From positions 310,001 to 374,000 of the forward strand of contig NZ_JBHUIT010000031.1 of assembly GCF_042683045.1 (NCBI RefSeq): a DNA stretch of 64,000 nucleotides, read 5' to 3'. Below are positions 33,222 to 42,217 of the stretch, piece by piece. How positions within the stretch are numbered: position 1 is the stretch's first letter; every line of letters begins with the position of its first letter. Both the position numbers and the translations under genes were made by a program. The DNA comes from Luteolibacter algae (GTDB taxonomy: Bacteria > Verrucomicrobiota > Verrucomicrobiia > Verrucomicrobiales > Akkermansiaceae). Under the pieces are notes generated by a model. The model saw nothing but the letters and a program-made list of their open reading frames with translations. It searched no databases and was not told where the DNA came from.

Positions 33222-34862
33222 TCAGGAACCTAAAATTTTTGCTTCGAATTTTTCCAGTGCTTGTTGGATCAGCGGATCCTTGTAAAAGGTGTCTTCATCG
33301 ATGGTTTTCGGCTTTTTTTCCTCGGCCGGAGGCGCTGGGACTTCCTGGCGGACGGGTTCGGGCTCTGGCTCATCCTCCTCGTCCGGGGCGTTTGCGATTA
33401 ACTCGTCAAAGGCGGAAAGGGTATCGAGAGACTTCTTTTGAGATTTCGGAGCGGGTGGAGTCCGGACCACGTTCGCAGCAGGGGCAGACGCTACTTCCGG
33501 GGTGATTGCCTTTGGAGCCTCTGGCTCTGGCAAGCTTGCGGCAGCCTCTGCCATCGGTGCTGTTTGCTCTTCCGCAGCAGATGCTGGAACCTCGGGTTCA
33601 GGAGAAATGTGGCTAGATGGCACGGTTACACGCTCGGCAGTGCCTTCCGGGACCGTTGCTGTATCCGCATGATCGTCGGTAGGGGAGGTGATCGGCGCCG
33701 TGGGCTGTGGGAGGTGATCGGCGCCTTTGGTAAGAACCTTGATCACATCGGTGATGCGGACCTCCGAGAGGACTTGAATCGCTTTGATCATCCCTAGTTC
33801 GAAATGCAAACGTTTGTTCGTCGCCCATTTCATCCGGCCTTCGGTCTCCGCGAACATATCGATTGCCGATAAAATCCGCTCCGGCGCATATTCATCCGCA
33901 TCGTCGAGCAGCTTTTTCCAGAGGGCCTCCGGGATTCCCTCTCCGTCCGCGCTGGGGTCTAGCTTTGCGATGAGCAAGCCTCTCAGGCATCCGATCAGTT
34001 CGCCTAAAAGCTGGGAAAGCTCTCGTCCGCTCTCCGCCTCTTTTTGAATGAGCTTCAGTGCGGCAGGGGTCTCACGGGAAAGAAGCTTTGAGGTCAATTC
34101 CGCGACTTTTTCCCGCGAGGTGAAGCCGAAAACATCGAGAACATTCTCTTCTGTGATGGTCTCTCCACAAAATGCCACCAGCTGATCAAGCATCGATTGA
34201 GCATCCCGCATCCCGCCATCCGCGCCTTTGGCAACAGCCCACGCCGCAGTATCCGAGAGAGAAATGCCTTCCTCTTTGGCGATATGGAGGAGGTGATCGG
34301 CGATGGTTTGAGTAGGAATCGGGCGAAGATCGAAGCGTTGGCAGCGGGAAAGAATGGTTGGCAGAATTTTCTGAACTTCAGTCGTCGCGAGAATGAATTT
34401 CACATGCTCCGGCGGCTCTTCGAGGGTTTTCAAAAGCGCATTGAATGCGGCATTTGAAAGCATGTGGACCTCATCGATATAGTAAATTTTGAATTGTCCG
34501 CGGCTCGGAGCATATTTCACGGAGTCCCGGAGATCCCGGACCTGTTCCACGCCGTTGTTCGAGGCACCGTCAATCTCCAGAACATCCAGCGAGCGGCCTT
34601 CTGCAATCTCCCGGCAGACATCCTCCTCGGGATCGAAGTCGACTTTTGGTCCACCGGTGCAATTGAGGGCTTTTGCCAGGATACGTGCAGTCGATGTTTT
34701 GCCCGTTCCCCGGGGGCCTACGAATAGGTAAGCGTGTGCAAGGCGCTTCTGCTCAATGGCGTTGCGCAAAGTTCGGACGACATGATCTTGGCCCAAAACA
34801 TCGGAAAATGTCTTGGGGCGATACTTTCTGGCGAAAACCTGATAACTCACGCGGCAGAGCAT
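33222..34862 (-). CDS. dnaX: DNA polymerase III subunit gamma/tau
   Basis: 546 residues. It is the clamp-loader ATPase of the replicative polymerase. Starting VSYQVFARKYRP, it has Walker A GPRGTGKTSTA, IYYIDEVHMLSNAAFNALLKTLEEPP (Walker B and following) and ATTEVQKILPTILSRC. Only two of the four Cys of the usual zinc module remain (LNC and EEDVC); the middle two positions are Asp and Glu. The C-terminal ~160 residues are low-complexity, rich in Ala, Pro and Glu, as in tau proteins. The ATG at 34862 was kept; the GTG at 34850 directly precedes the conserved SYQVFARKYRP and is a real alternative. Confidence 0.95.
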   Translation of the reverse strand: MLCRVSYQVFARKYRPKTFSDVLGQDHVVRTLRNAIEQKRLAHAYLFVGPRGTGKTSTARILAKALNCTGGPKVDFDPEEDVCREIAEGRSLDVLEIDGASNNGVEQVRDLRDSVKYAPSRGQFKIYYIDEVHMLSNAAFNALLKTLEEPPEHVKFILATTEVQKILPTILSRCQRFDLRPIPTQTIADHLLHIAKEEGISLSDTAAWAVAKGADGGMRDAQSMLDQLVAFCGETITEENVLDVFGFTSREKVAELTSKLLSRETPAALKLIQKEAESGRELSQLLGELIGCLRGLLIAKLDPSADGEGIPEALWKKLLDDADEYAPERILSAIDMFAETEGRMKWATNKRLHFELGMIKAIQVLSEVRITDVIKVLTKGADHLPQPTAPITSPTDDHADTATVPEGTAERVTVPSSHISPEPEVPASAAEEQTAPMAEAAASLPEPEAPKAITPEVASAPAANVVRTPPAPKSQKKSLDTLSAFDELIANAPDEEDEPEPEPVRQEVPAPPAEEKKPKTIDEDTFYKDPLIQQALEKFEAKILGS

Positions 34863-34958
34863 AGGCAGAACGCGCGATTTGTCATTGCCGAGTTTTCCCT
34901 AAAGTAAAATCGCTCCAAATACCTAGACCGTATTTAGGAATGGGGGTAGCTTAGTTCC

Positions 34959-35813
34959 ATGATTACAGCCATGGAACTAGGCGGCACGAAGACGGTGGTG
35001 GCAATTGGTGGGAGCGACGGGAGCTTGGGGGAGGAATTCAGATTTCCAACGACCACACCGGAGGAAACGTTCACCACAGCCGTGGAATGGATCGCAGAAA
35101 GAGGCACTCCGAGTAAGATGGGCGTAGCCGCCTTCGGCCCAGTCCAGATCAATCCCAAAGCTGAAAACTGGGGGGATATGCTTCCCACTCCGAAGCCCAA
35201 TTGGAGCGGTTTTTCCATCACGAAGGCGCTATTGGCCAAATTTCCTGGTTTGGAAATCACGTTGGAAACCGATGTGAACGCCGCGTGCCTGGCCGAATCC
35301 CGGATCGGAGCTGCGGCGGGGTTGGAAAATGTAGCGTATATCACCATTGGCACTGGCATCGGAGCAGGCGTCCTCTGTGACGGGCGTCTGCTTCACGGGG
35401 CGCTTCATCCGGAATTCGGCCATTTGCTTCTGCCGCGGAAGGCTGGCGATGACTTTGCAGGGACCTGTCCCTTCCATGGCTGCTGTTTGGAAGGCATGGC
35501 CAGTGGCCCGGCGATTGAGCAACGCTGGGAAAAATGCGGAGATAAGCTGCCACCAGAACACCCGGCATGGGATACGGAAGCCTGGTATCTGGCACACGGC
35601 ATTCAGGCGCTGCTTGCGATAGCTCCGCCGGAGCGGGTGGTTATCGGTGGTGGAGTTTCTCAGGCTGCCGGGCTACATGAGAAAACGGAAGAGCTCATCA
35701 AGGAGCTTGCCGGCGGTTATTTTCCCGCGCTTGAGAATGCGCCCTACATCGTGCCGCCAAAGCTCGGCCAGGAAGCGGGCATTTGCGGCGCGTTGATGCT
35801 CACGGGATTATAG
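34959..35813 (+). CDS. ROK-family sugar kinase (fructokinase-like)
   Basis: 284 residues. ATP-binding MELGGTKTVVAIGG at the start, GTGIGAGVLCDGRLLHG in the middle, and the zinc-binding HPEFGH ... CPFHGCCLEGMASGPA (His with three Cys) characteristic of ROK kinases. It phosphorylates a hexose using ATP in the cytoplasm; the length and the CPFHGCCLEG motif are nearest to fructokinase/mannokinase members, but the sugar is not certain. It is divergent from dnaX by about 96 bp and is followed by a membrane protein on the same strand. Confidence 0.88.
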   Translation: MITAMELGGTKTVVAIGGSDGSLGEEFRFPTTTPEETFTTAVEWIAERGTPSKMGVAAFGPVQINPKAENWGDMLPTPKPNWSGFSITKALLAKFPGLEITLETDVNAACLAESRIGAAAGLENVAYITIGTGIGAGVLCDGRLLHGALHPEFGHLLLPRKAGDDFAGTCPFHGCCLEGMASGPAIEQRWEKCGDKLPPEHPAWDTEAWYLAHGIQALLAIAPPERVVIGGGVSQAAGLHEKTEELIKELAGGYFPALENAPYIVPPKLGQEAGICGALMLTGL

Positions 35814-35908
35814 TCGGAGTTTGCACATCACCGGGAGATGCATCACAAGCCGAATTGCTCAGAAGCGTTGCATTTTCCAATGGAGCACTATTGTTTTGCT
35901 GTCTCCCA

Positions 35909-36403
35909 ATGAAAGCATCCACCATTTTCCTCGTCCTGCTCGGGCTTTCCATTGCCGCGATCGGAGGCGTTTTCACCATGTTGATGTGGAAAAGCTATTT
36001 AAAGGCCAGCGCGATGCATGATTGGCCGCAGGTAGAGGCGGTGATTCTATCTTCGGAAGTGGAAGAATGGGAACCCAACGAATTTTCCCCCAGGGAATAT
36101 CGGTTGAAGGTCCTTTACGGCTATGAATGGGATGGCGAGGCGAAGACCGGGGAGCGGCTGACATCGCGGGGAAACCCTTATTCCAGCAAGCGAGATCAGG
36201 CCGAGAGCCAAAAGGAAAAATATCCTGCCGGTGCTAGAACCAAGGTTTATGTAAACCCGGATGACCATGATTTCACGATCTTGAAGCCCGATACAAAGGC
36301 TGCCGGTTACTCGATTTGGTTTCCGATGCTGTTTGTGATCGGAGGCCTAGGTATTGTCATTCGTGCCATGGCACAGGCGTGCTCGAAGAAGTCCGTCGAT
36401 TGA
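35909..36403 (+). CDS. DUF3592-type membrane protein
   Basis: 164 residues from the ATG at 35909; the longer frame overlaps the kinase gene. Two membrane segments (residues ~5-27 and ~134-153) flank an extracytoplasmic beta-rich domain with WPQVEAVILSSEV, YGYEWDG and ARTKVYVNPDDHDFTIL. The pattern of a W near the first helix and V-NP-D near the second matches DUF3592, whose function is unknown. It ends about 50 bp before the hisD start and may be co-transcribed. Confidence 0.75.
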   Translation: MKASTIFLVLLGLSIAAIGGVFTMLMWKSYLKASAMHDWPQVEAVILSSEVEEWEPNEFSPREYRLKVLYGYEWDGEAKTGERLTSRGNPYSSKRDQAESQKEKYPAGARTKVYVNPDDHDFTILKPDTKAAGYSIWFPMLFVIGGLGIVIRAMAQACSKKSVD

Positions 36404-36452
36404 TAGTTGGCGTGTAGCGGTGGATTGTGCATGTTTTGCGCAGTTCACAGGT

Positions 36453-37742
36453 ATGAAAATTCTCACTTACAAGGACGCGGAATATCCCGCATTTGCCCAG
36501 AGCCTGCGCCGCAGAGCCATCCCAGAAGATTCCGTTCGCGATTTGGTCGGGGAAATTATATCCAATGTTGCCACGAATGGTGATGAAGCGCTTGTGGAGC
36601 TCACCCAACGCTTCGATGGTGCCGCGCTCACGAGGGAACAGCTTTTCATCAGTGAGGAGGAATTTGAGGCTGCGGAGGCGAGCGTATCTGCCGAAACCCG
36701 CGAGGCTGTCCGCCGTAGTCTGCACAATATCCATGATTTCGCCCATAAGAGTATGCGCAAGGACTGGTCTGGAAAAAATGCCGAAGGCGCGACCGTCGGT
36801 GAGCGATTCACTCCGTTTGACCGGGTCGGTGTGTATGTCCCCGGAGGAAAAGCTCCGCTTGTCTCGACGGCGTTGATGACGGCTGGCTTTGCTCAGGCGG
36901 CGGGGGTTCCAGATATTTTCGCGGCGACCCCCTGTGGTCCGGATGGCACGGTCAACCCGGCCCTGCTCTTCGCCCTGCGCCAGGCGGGGGTGACGGAAGC
37001 GATCAAAGTCGGCGGAGCCCAGGCTATTGCTGCAATGGCGCTTGGGACGAAGACGATCGCTCCGGTTGATAGAATTTTCGGGCCGGGAAATCGGTTCGTC
37101 GTCGAAGCAAAACGTCAGCTCGTCGGGGCGGTATCGATTGATCTTCTACCCGGGCCGAGTGAAATCCTTATTCTGGCGGATGATTCGGCGGTGCCGGCCT
37201 ACATTGCCGCAGATTTGCTCGCCCAGGCGGAGCACGGAGGGGATAGTGCGGTTGGGTTTCTAACACCCTCCATGGAGCTTTTGGAAAAGGTCAAAAAGGA
37301 AGTCGAGGAACAGACAGAGCTTCTCAGCCGCTCAAAAATCATCAAAGAAGTTCTAAAGACCGGAACATTCCTCATGCACGTGGAATCTTTGGCAGAAGGT
37401 GTGCGCATCGTGAACGAATTCGCTCCAGAGCACCTTTCGCTGATCGTGGAAAACGAGGACGAGATACTCGCGCAAATCCGCACTGCGGGTGCCATCTACC
37501 TGGGGCCGGACTCTCCGGTGGCTGTCGGAGATTTTCTCGCCGGGCCGAGCCATACTTTGCCCACCGGCGGTGCGGGGCGGTCTTTTTCCGGGCTTCGCGC
37601 GGATCAATTCCAGCGCCGGACAAGTATTGTGAAAATGGACAAGCCGGCCGTGGCAAAATCGCTCTCCGTCATCCAGGAATTTGCCCGTTTGGAAGGGCTT
37701 GACGCTCACGGTGTATCCACTTCTATCCGCTTGGAAAGATGA
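36453..37742 (+). CDS. hisD: Histidinol dehydrogenase
   Basis: 429 residues, the usual length. Catalyses the last two steps of histidine synthesis with NAD and zinc. Conserved blocks are VGVYVPGGKAPLVSTALM, GVTEAIKVGGAQAIAAMA, DRIFGPGNRFVVEAKR, LAQAEHGGDSAVGFL and EFAPEHLSLIVENE, with the active-site Glu/His and zinc His/Asp positions in place. The ATG at 36453 was chosen because it starts the conserved domain; the open frame begins in the previous gene. The stop overlaps the next gene by ATGA. No other his genes are in the window. Confidence 0.95.
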   Translation: MKILTYKDAEYPAFAQSLRRRAIPEDSVRDLVGEIISNVATNGDEALVELTQRFDGAALTREQLFISEEEFEAAEASVSAETREAVRRSLHNIHDFAHKSMRKDWSGKNAEGATVGERFTPFDRVGVYVPGGKAPLVSTALMTAGFAQAAGVPDIFAATPCGPDGTVNPALLFALRQAGVTEAIKVGGAQAIAAMALGTKTIAPVDRIFGPGNRFVVEAKRQLVGAVSIDLLPGPSEILILADDSAVPAYIAADLLAQAEHGGDSAVGFLTPSMELLEKVKKEVEEQTELLSRSKIIKEVLKTGTFLMHVESLAEGVRIVNEFAPEHLSLIVENEDEILAQIRTAGAIYLGPDSPVAVGDFLAGPSHTLPTGGAGRSFSGLRADQFQRRTSIVKMDKPAVAKSLSVIQEFARLEGLDAHGVSTSIRLER

Positions 37743-38347
37743 ACGAGGAGCGCGAATATTCACCAAAACGTTTTGCGATCTCTGCGGTGACATGTCCTGC
37801 ATGCCACGCAAAAATCAATCGCGATACGAAATGGTGTGAGAGCTGTGGCTTCACCGGTGCCAAGTCGCTGGACATGTTCGGAGATTCTCCGCCACCGCTG
37901 TTGCCTTTATTGGATGTCGCGGATTTCTGGTCCAAAAAGGAGGAGAGGGAAATCGACACCTCCATCAAACGTTTCAACAAAAGGTTCCCTCAATTCCACT
38001 GGAAAATTTGTGCGGTTACCCTGGAAGCAAATGTCAGTCTGCCTTTGTTCGGCTTCTGGCTTATGAATGTCTGTCCATTGGCGGAGAATGAAACTGCCGA
38101 AGACCGGGAATGGTCGGTTCTGCTCCTGGTAGACGCCAGGACAGGCCGCGCATCGGTAACAACGGGCTATCGGTCAGAGCTTTGGCTATCGGATGAAATG
38201 TGGAATTACGCACTTCGGGAAACGGTGACTCCTTTCCGGCGTGGCGATTCCGGACAGGCGGTTTGCGCATTCTTGAAGTCGGCACAGGCACTGATGGAAA
38301 AGGCATGGACCCGCTCGCAAAAACAACTTTCCCATAAATCCCAGTGA
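37739..38347 (+). CDS. Zinc-ribbon protein with a TPM-like domain
   Basis: 202 residues, no signal peptide. A zinc ribbon lies near the N-terminus (CPACHAKINRDTKWCESCG: two CxxC pairs), followed from ~55 by a domain with WKICAVTLEANVSLPLFGFW and WSVLLLVDARTGRASVTTGY, then a helical tail. The second part has the strand-helix pattern of TPM (Psb32/MOLO-1) domains, which the next gene carries more clearly. Function unknown. It overlaps hisD at its start and the next gene at its end (GTGA), so three genes are translationally coupled. Confidence 0.65.
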   Translation: MNEEREYSPKRFAISAVTCPACHAKINRDTKWCESCGFTGAKSLDMFGDSPPPLLPLLDVADFWSKKEEREIDTSIKRFNKRFPQFHWKICAVTLEANVSLPLFGFWLMNVCPLAENETAEDREWSVLLLVDARTGRASVTTGYRSELWLSDEMWNYALRETVTPFRRGDSGQAVCAFLKSAQALMEKAWTRSQKQLSHKSQ

Positions 38348-39081
38348 AGACCTTGTTGCTATTTTTGTTCTCCTTATTCCTTTCGCTGGGTGCCACGGCC
38401 GAAGAATCATTGATTGATCTAGCGGCTCAGGAGCGGCCGAGAGACTCGATTTTCGATCCCGGCGACATACTCACTCCACAGGAGCGTCTGGATATTTCCC
38501 TGCCTCTCCAGGGAATATTGGCAAACGAGGGAATTGATGTTCTGGTGGTAATTTTGCCCAAGCTCGGTGATGCTCCGCTGGAGCATGTGGCGGAGAGTTT
38601 TGCTGAAAAGTGGGGGGCCGCCAAAATCAATTCGGTGGTTCTTCATGTGCCGGGAAATCCACGGACTCCATGGATTTTTCCCGGTGAGATCATGTCGGAA
38701 AACGTGAAGCCGGAAATCCTGCGGGAGACGCTGGACGCTGCTGAAAAACGGGCGGCGGCGGAGCCGAATGATTTCGGCAAGATCCGTGCGGCTTCGATAG
38801 AAGCGGCGGATGCCCTCCGCTATTGGACCGGGAATGCGATTCTGCAAAGCGAGTCGCTGATTAGTGCCAGAATGGAAAAGCGCGTGGAGTATGACAAGCG
38901 GAAGCGGTTGCTGAAGATCGCCGCGATTCTAGGTGCCGCCGCTGCGATACCGTTGATCGCCGGAATATCATTTTTTATTCTAAGATTAAGAAAAAGCGGG
39001 CCACGTTTGTTTCCCGCCATCCGCAAGACCCCCCGTCTTGGAGCGCCATATTCTGGCGGAAATAGCACTTTGAACCATTGA
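38344..39081 (+). CDS. Exported TPM-domain protein with a C-terminal membrane anchor
   Basis: 245 residues starting with GTG at 38344, which overlaps the previous stop. A signal peptide (MKTLLLFLFSLFLSLGATAE) is followed by a TPM domain: TPQERLDISLPLQGILANEG, GIDVLVVILPKL and NSVVLHVPGNPRTPWIFPG. One membrane helix (~196-215, AAILGAAAAIPLIAGISFFI) and a short basic cytoplasmic tail finish the protein. This is the usual layout of TPM proteins such as YgcG; a role in membrane or photosystem repair has been proposed for relatives, but none is known here. Confidence 0.75.
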   Translation: MKTLLLFLFSLFLSLGATAEESLIDLAAQERPRDSIFDPGDILTPQERLDISLPLQGILANEGIDVLVVILPKLGDAPLEHVAESFAEKWGAAKINSVVLHVPGNPRTPWIFPGEIMSENVKPEILRETLDAAEKRAAAEPNDFGKIRAASIEAADALRYWTGNAILQSESLISARMEKRVEYDKRKRLLKIAAILGAAAAIPLIAGISFFILRLRKSGPRLFPAIRKTPRLGAPYSGGNSTLNH

Positions 39082-39134
39082 GCAGTCCTTCTCTGATCAT
39101 CAATTCTTCTCCATCCATAATCCCCCCTTTTTTA

Positions 39135-39866
39135 ATGAAACGATCCACCATCCTTCTTTCATCAGTAACCTTTCTTCTACTCCTGGCCTGCGAAAAGGAG
39201 AAGGGAGATACGGAAGGCCTGGCCGCCAAATCACCCGTCGCCCAAGAACTGAAACGCGAGGATATGCCGCTGCTTCCCCTTAAAAAGGGTGACTACTGGA
39301 AATATAATATTTCCGTGGAAGTCCCTGCAGGGATTACTTCGGAAGGAGCGTCTGCAGTGGAACTTGATCAGGAAAAAATCCGAACCTATGTCGGCAAGGT
39401 CAAAGTCGCGGAAAACTTGCCAGAGACGGACGCCTTCGATGTCAAAATGGAAGGCGAGCCGGTGCAGCGCGAATTGGTTGAGATTGGCGATGACCGTGTG
39501 ATGATGCGTGGAAATACGTTTCCTGAGATGTTGGATGCCAAGCCTATGTGGCTGGATCCAGCTATTCCGTTTGTGATTGCCGGAGTGCGTCCCGGGCAGG
39601 AAATGACAAAGCTCAGCGCCCAGGATGGAGCGCGTAAGCGTGGAATCAAGGTGGTTGCCAGGGAGAAAATTACGGTTCCAGCCGGGGAATATAAAAGCAT
39701 CCGGTTACTGATGACTGGAAATGATGGTAAATTCGAGCTTCGCCGGACAATCTGGTTTGCTCCCGGAATCGGCATTGTGAAGGAGGAGAAAACCCGCTAC
39801 GTAGGAGAAAAACTCATTTTCCGGGAGACCACAGAGCTCCGTGAAACCAGCCTAAAGGGCCGATAG
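39135..39866 (+). CDS. Probable lipoprotein of unknown function
   Basis: 243 residues from the ATG at 39135. The signal sequence MKRSTILLSSVTFLLLLAC ends in a lipobox (LLAC), so it is probably lipid-anchored. The mature part begins with charged residues (EKEKGD) and is beta-rich, containing PLLPLKKGDYWKYNISVEVP, EKITVPAGEYKSIRLLMTG and RRTIWFAPGIGIVKEE, the last two of which recall a repeated pattern found in many Verrucomicrobiota/Planctomycetota exported proteins of unknown role. It follows the TPM gene by 53 bp and is convergent with the DUF4139 gene. Confidence 0.7.
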   Translation: MKRSTILLSSVTFLLLLACEKEKGDTEGLAAKSPVAQELKREDMPLLPLKKGDYWKYNISVEVPAGITSEGASAVELDQEKIRTYVGKVKVAENLPETDAFDVKMEGEPVQRELVEIGDDRVMMRGNTFPEMLDAKPMWLDPAIPFVIAGVRPGQEMTKLSAQDGARKRGIKVVAREKITVPAGEYKSIRLLMTGNDGKFELRRTIWFAPGIGIVKEEKTRYVGEKLIFRETTELRETSLKGR

Positions 39867-39893
39867 CTCAAAGCCCTGCGACGTGCGGATTTT

Positions 39894-41318
39894 CTACCAG
39901 CTGTAATGGCTGGTAAAGGTCACATCTTTTTCTTCGTCGGGTGCGAGATCGACCGTGAACTCGATGGTGTTCGAGTCTGTTTTTTCAAACTCATGAGAAG
40001 GGTTTTCGATATTCCAGTTTGTCCCTCTCCAGAGTGGTTCGCGGACAGTGATCGTCTTTGGTAATTCCGAACGGTTTTTTAACGTCAATGTAACACTCTC
40101 GCGTATCCATTTCTGGCGTTCGTTGAGCTGGTAATCCGTAATCTTCCGCTCTCCGACCAAGTCGAAAGCATTGCCGGTGTAGACGCGGACTGTTTCGTTC
40201 TTCGGAGTATGATCAATGCTGTTTTCTCCTACGAATTCTAGATTCGAATCGTCCGAATCTTCGCGATAGAAACGCATATTCCCTGCTGGAAGCGGCATGC
40301 CGAGGCCGTTTTCTTCCGAGTTTTTGAATTCCCAGTAGATGGCCACGTCCTTGGGAAACTGCTGGCCCTCGATCGGCTGGGTTTGGATGCCGCTTCCTCC
40401 TTGAAAACGATACATGGAAATGGGGTCATAAATGTAGTTTTTCACCGCTGTGACTTCTGGCGAGCGTAGGAACTCCACTTGTTTGGTTTCCTTATCGTGA
40501 AGAGTCAGCGGACGGGGAAGTGAATAGAGGTGAAAGTCGTCGAAGGCTTTCTGGCTGACTTCTCCCGGCGAACTGTCAGAAAGGGCGAATGATTCCATTT
40601 TTCGGAGACGAAGCTGCTCGGGTTTCGGCTGCATATTCACATCTCCGGCCACGAGCTTCACTGTTGCATCGGTAAAGGTCGTGCCTGAATTGTTTTCGAC
40701 AGTAATCCAGCCGGTGAGTGTCACGGTTTCTCCTTCTTCTGGCGCGACCAGATTGTAGGTTGCCTGCCAGGACATTCCGTGGCTGAGATAGGAAAGCTGG
40801 GCGGGAAATTCAGCCTTCTCCCTGGAATGTATTTGCCAGGAAAGGGTGGGTTTGAGCACGGAATCGGTTCCCAGGCTGGGAAACAATGGCTCGCCTGGTA
40901 GGCTGAATCGAATTTTTCCATCCACTTCGATGATGGGCGACTGGGCTTGGCCGTTTGGCACATAGCCCGAACGAATGATTTTCCCCGGAATAATTTCCAC
41001 CTTTCCGTCGGGGTATAGCGCCCGGAAGTCGATCGTTTTGCCTTCGTTCAAGGAAAGCAAAAGTTCTGGGCTAACAGGATCGTTTCGGTAGCTCTGCTCT
41101 AAAATCGAGAATTGATGTTCTCCAGAAGGGTCGCGAAGAACGACAGAATCCGGCATGACTTGTGAAGTTGCGTTCTCAAAAGTCGCGGAGGAGATACCTT
41201 CCCCCAGCGTCAGACCAATAGACTCGCGGATAGTTGCGAGATTTTGGTTATAAATGGTGATCGCGGTATCAGCTTGGGAAACCGCGGTTAATGATAAAAG
41301 GAGCAGTGTGGGTTTCAT
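39894..41318 (-). CDS. Exported DUF4139-type protein
   Basis: 474 residues with signal peptide MKPTLLLLSLTAVSQA. The mature protein has TAITIYNQNLATIRESIGLTL at its start and, in the C-terminal half, strands such as ITDYQLNERQKWIRESVTLTLKN and ITVREPLWRGTNWNI, with the final PDEEKDVTFTSHYSW. This fits DUF4139, a beta-sandwich domain of unknown function found in mucin-associated and envelope proteins. No catalytic motif is apparent. Monocistronic on the minus strand. Confidence 0.75.
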   Translation of the reverse strand: MKPTLLLLSLTAVSQADTAITIYNQNLATIRESIGLTLGEGISSATFENATSQVMPDSVVLRDPSGEHQFSILEQSYRNDPVSPELLLSLNEGKTIDFRALYPDGKVEIIPGKIIRSGYVPNGQAQSPIIEVDGKIRFSLPGEPLFPSLGTDSVLKPTLSWQIHSREKAEFPAQLSYLSHGMSWQATYNLVAPEEGETVTLTGWITVENNSGTTFTDATVKLVAGDVNMQPKPEQLRLRKMESFALSDSSPGEVSQKAFDDFHLYSLPRPLTLHDKETKQVEFLRSPEVTAVKNYIYDPISMYRFQGGSGIQTQPIEGQQFPKDVAIYWEFKNSEENGLGMPLPAGNMRFYREDSDDSNLEFVGENSIDHTPKNETVRVYTGNAFDLVGERKITDYQLNERQKWIRESVTLTLKNRSELPKTITVREPLWRGTNWNIENPSHEFEKTDSNTIEFTVDLAPDEEKDVTFTSHYSW

Positions 41319-41450
41319 ATTCTTCTATTTCCTCCGAATAGCGTCACACGGCGAGCGTTTTATTCAACCTGCAACTTTCCATGAGCTTATCAGCGGTATC
41401 AGTGCCTGAAAAATACCTTCTGGTAGGAGAGCTGCCCGATCGAGCGATTA

Positions 41451-41488
41451 TAAAAATCAAAAAGGCGCATCCCGCGGGATGCGCCTTT
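41451..41488 (-). terminator. Rho-independent terminator after the PEP-CTERM gene
   Basis: AAAGGCGCATCCCG and its reverse complement form a 14-bp perfect stem (41461-41488). On the minus strand it is followed by TTGATTTTTATAATC, a good T-rich tail. It lies about 30 bp beyond the stop of the PEP-CTERM gene. Confidence 0.9.
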
Positions 41489-41519
41489 GTAAGTAAAAGA
41501 GATATGCCTGACCGGGTGA

Positions 41520-42014
41520 TTAGCGGCGACGGCGGATTACGAGCAGCGCGCTACCGAGAAGCCCAAGCAGTGCGGATGAAGGCTCAGGAACCTGATTCCA
41601 GCTGATTTGATAAAGACCTGCTCCATCACCATTGCCTTCAAGGCTGATCGTGAATGTCTGGGAAGCGAATTGACTCTCTTCTGTGGTAAAGGATTCACCG
41701 TCGGAAACGCCAACGTAATCAAAATCGACATTCAGTGGTTGAGCTCCTTCAAAGGTTACATTGACCGTGTCACCTTCGTCGAACGACAGGGAGGGAGCGC
41801 CGAAGCCATTGTCATTTTTAAACTTCTCATCGACAATGAGAGTCGATTTGTTACCGGCGGTGAAAGTCACATTTCCGTAACCTTCGATGAGGATGGAAAT
41901 CGTGTCGGTAGGAAGGCTTTTTCCTACATAACCATTGAAGTCTAGGGTGAAGGCCGAGCTGACGGTGCAGAGACCACAGTACAGTGCCGCAATGAGCGGA
42001 AGTTTCGTTTTCAT
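41520..42014 (-). CDS. PEP-CTERM sorting domain protein
   Basis: 164 residues from the ATG at 42014. Signal peptide MKTKLPLIAALYCGLCTVSSAF, a ~115-residue beta-rich extracellular part with LDFNGYVGKSLPTDTI and NVDFDYVGVSDGE, then the C-terminal sorting signal VPEPSSALLGLLGSALLVIRRRR broken as VPEPS, a hydrophobic stretch and RRRR. Such proteins are cleaved and anchored by an exosortase; none is in the window. The mature domain is unknown. The gene stands alone between two terminators or gaps, with an AT-rich promoter region upstream. Confidence 0.9.
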   Translation of the reverse strand: MKTKLPLIAALYCGLCTVSSAFTLDFNGYVGKSLPTDTISILIEGYGNVTFTAGNKSTLIVDEKFKNDNGFGAPSLSFDEGDTVNVTFEGAQPLNVDFDYVGVSDGESFTTEESQFASQTFTISLEGNGDGAGLYQISWNQVPEPSSALLGLLGSALLVIRRRR

Positions 42015-42217
42015 GTTTTGGGGGGAAGTCCATGGTTGGATGGACGTGGTATTAATATTATGAACGCCTATATTCGGACAAGATAAATATATCACAAATA
42101 TACATATATATTAGCTATATTTAAATTTAACTTACCTGAATATTCCTGATGGTGGAAATTTCCCGGATCCCGCCTGTAGCCATTTGACTCACACGGGAAT
42201 CTCGTTTTGGATAGGGC

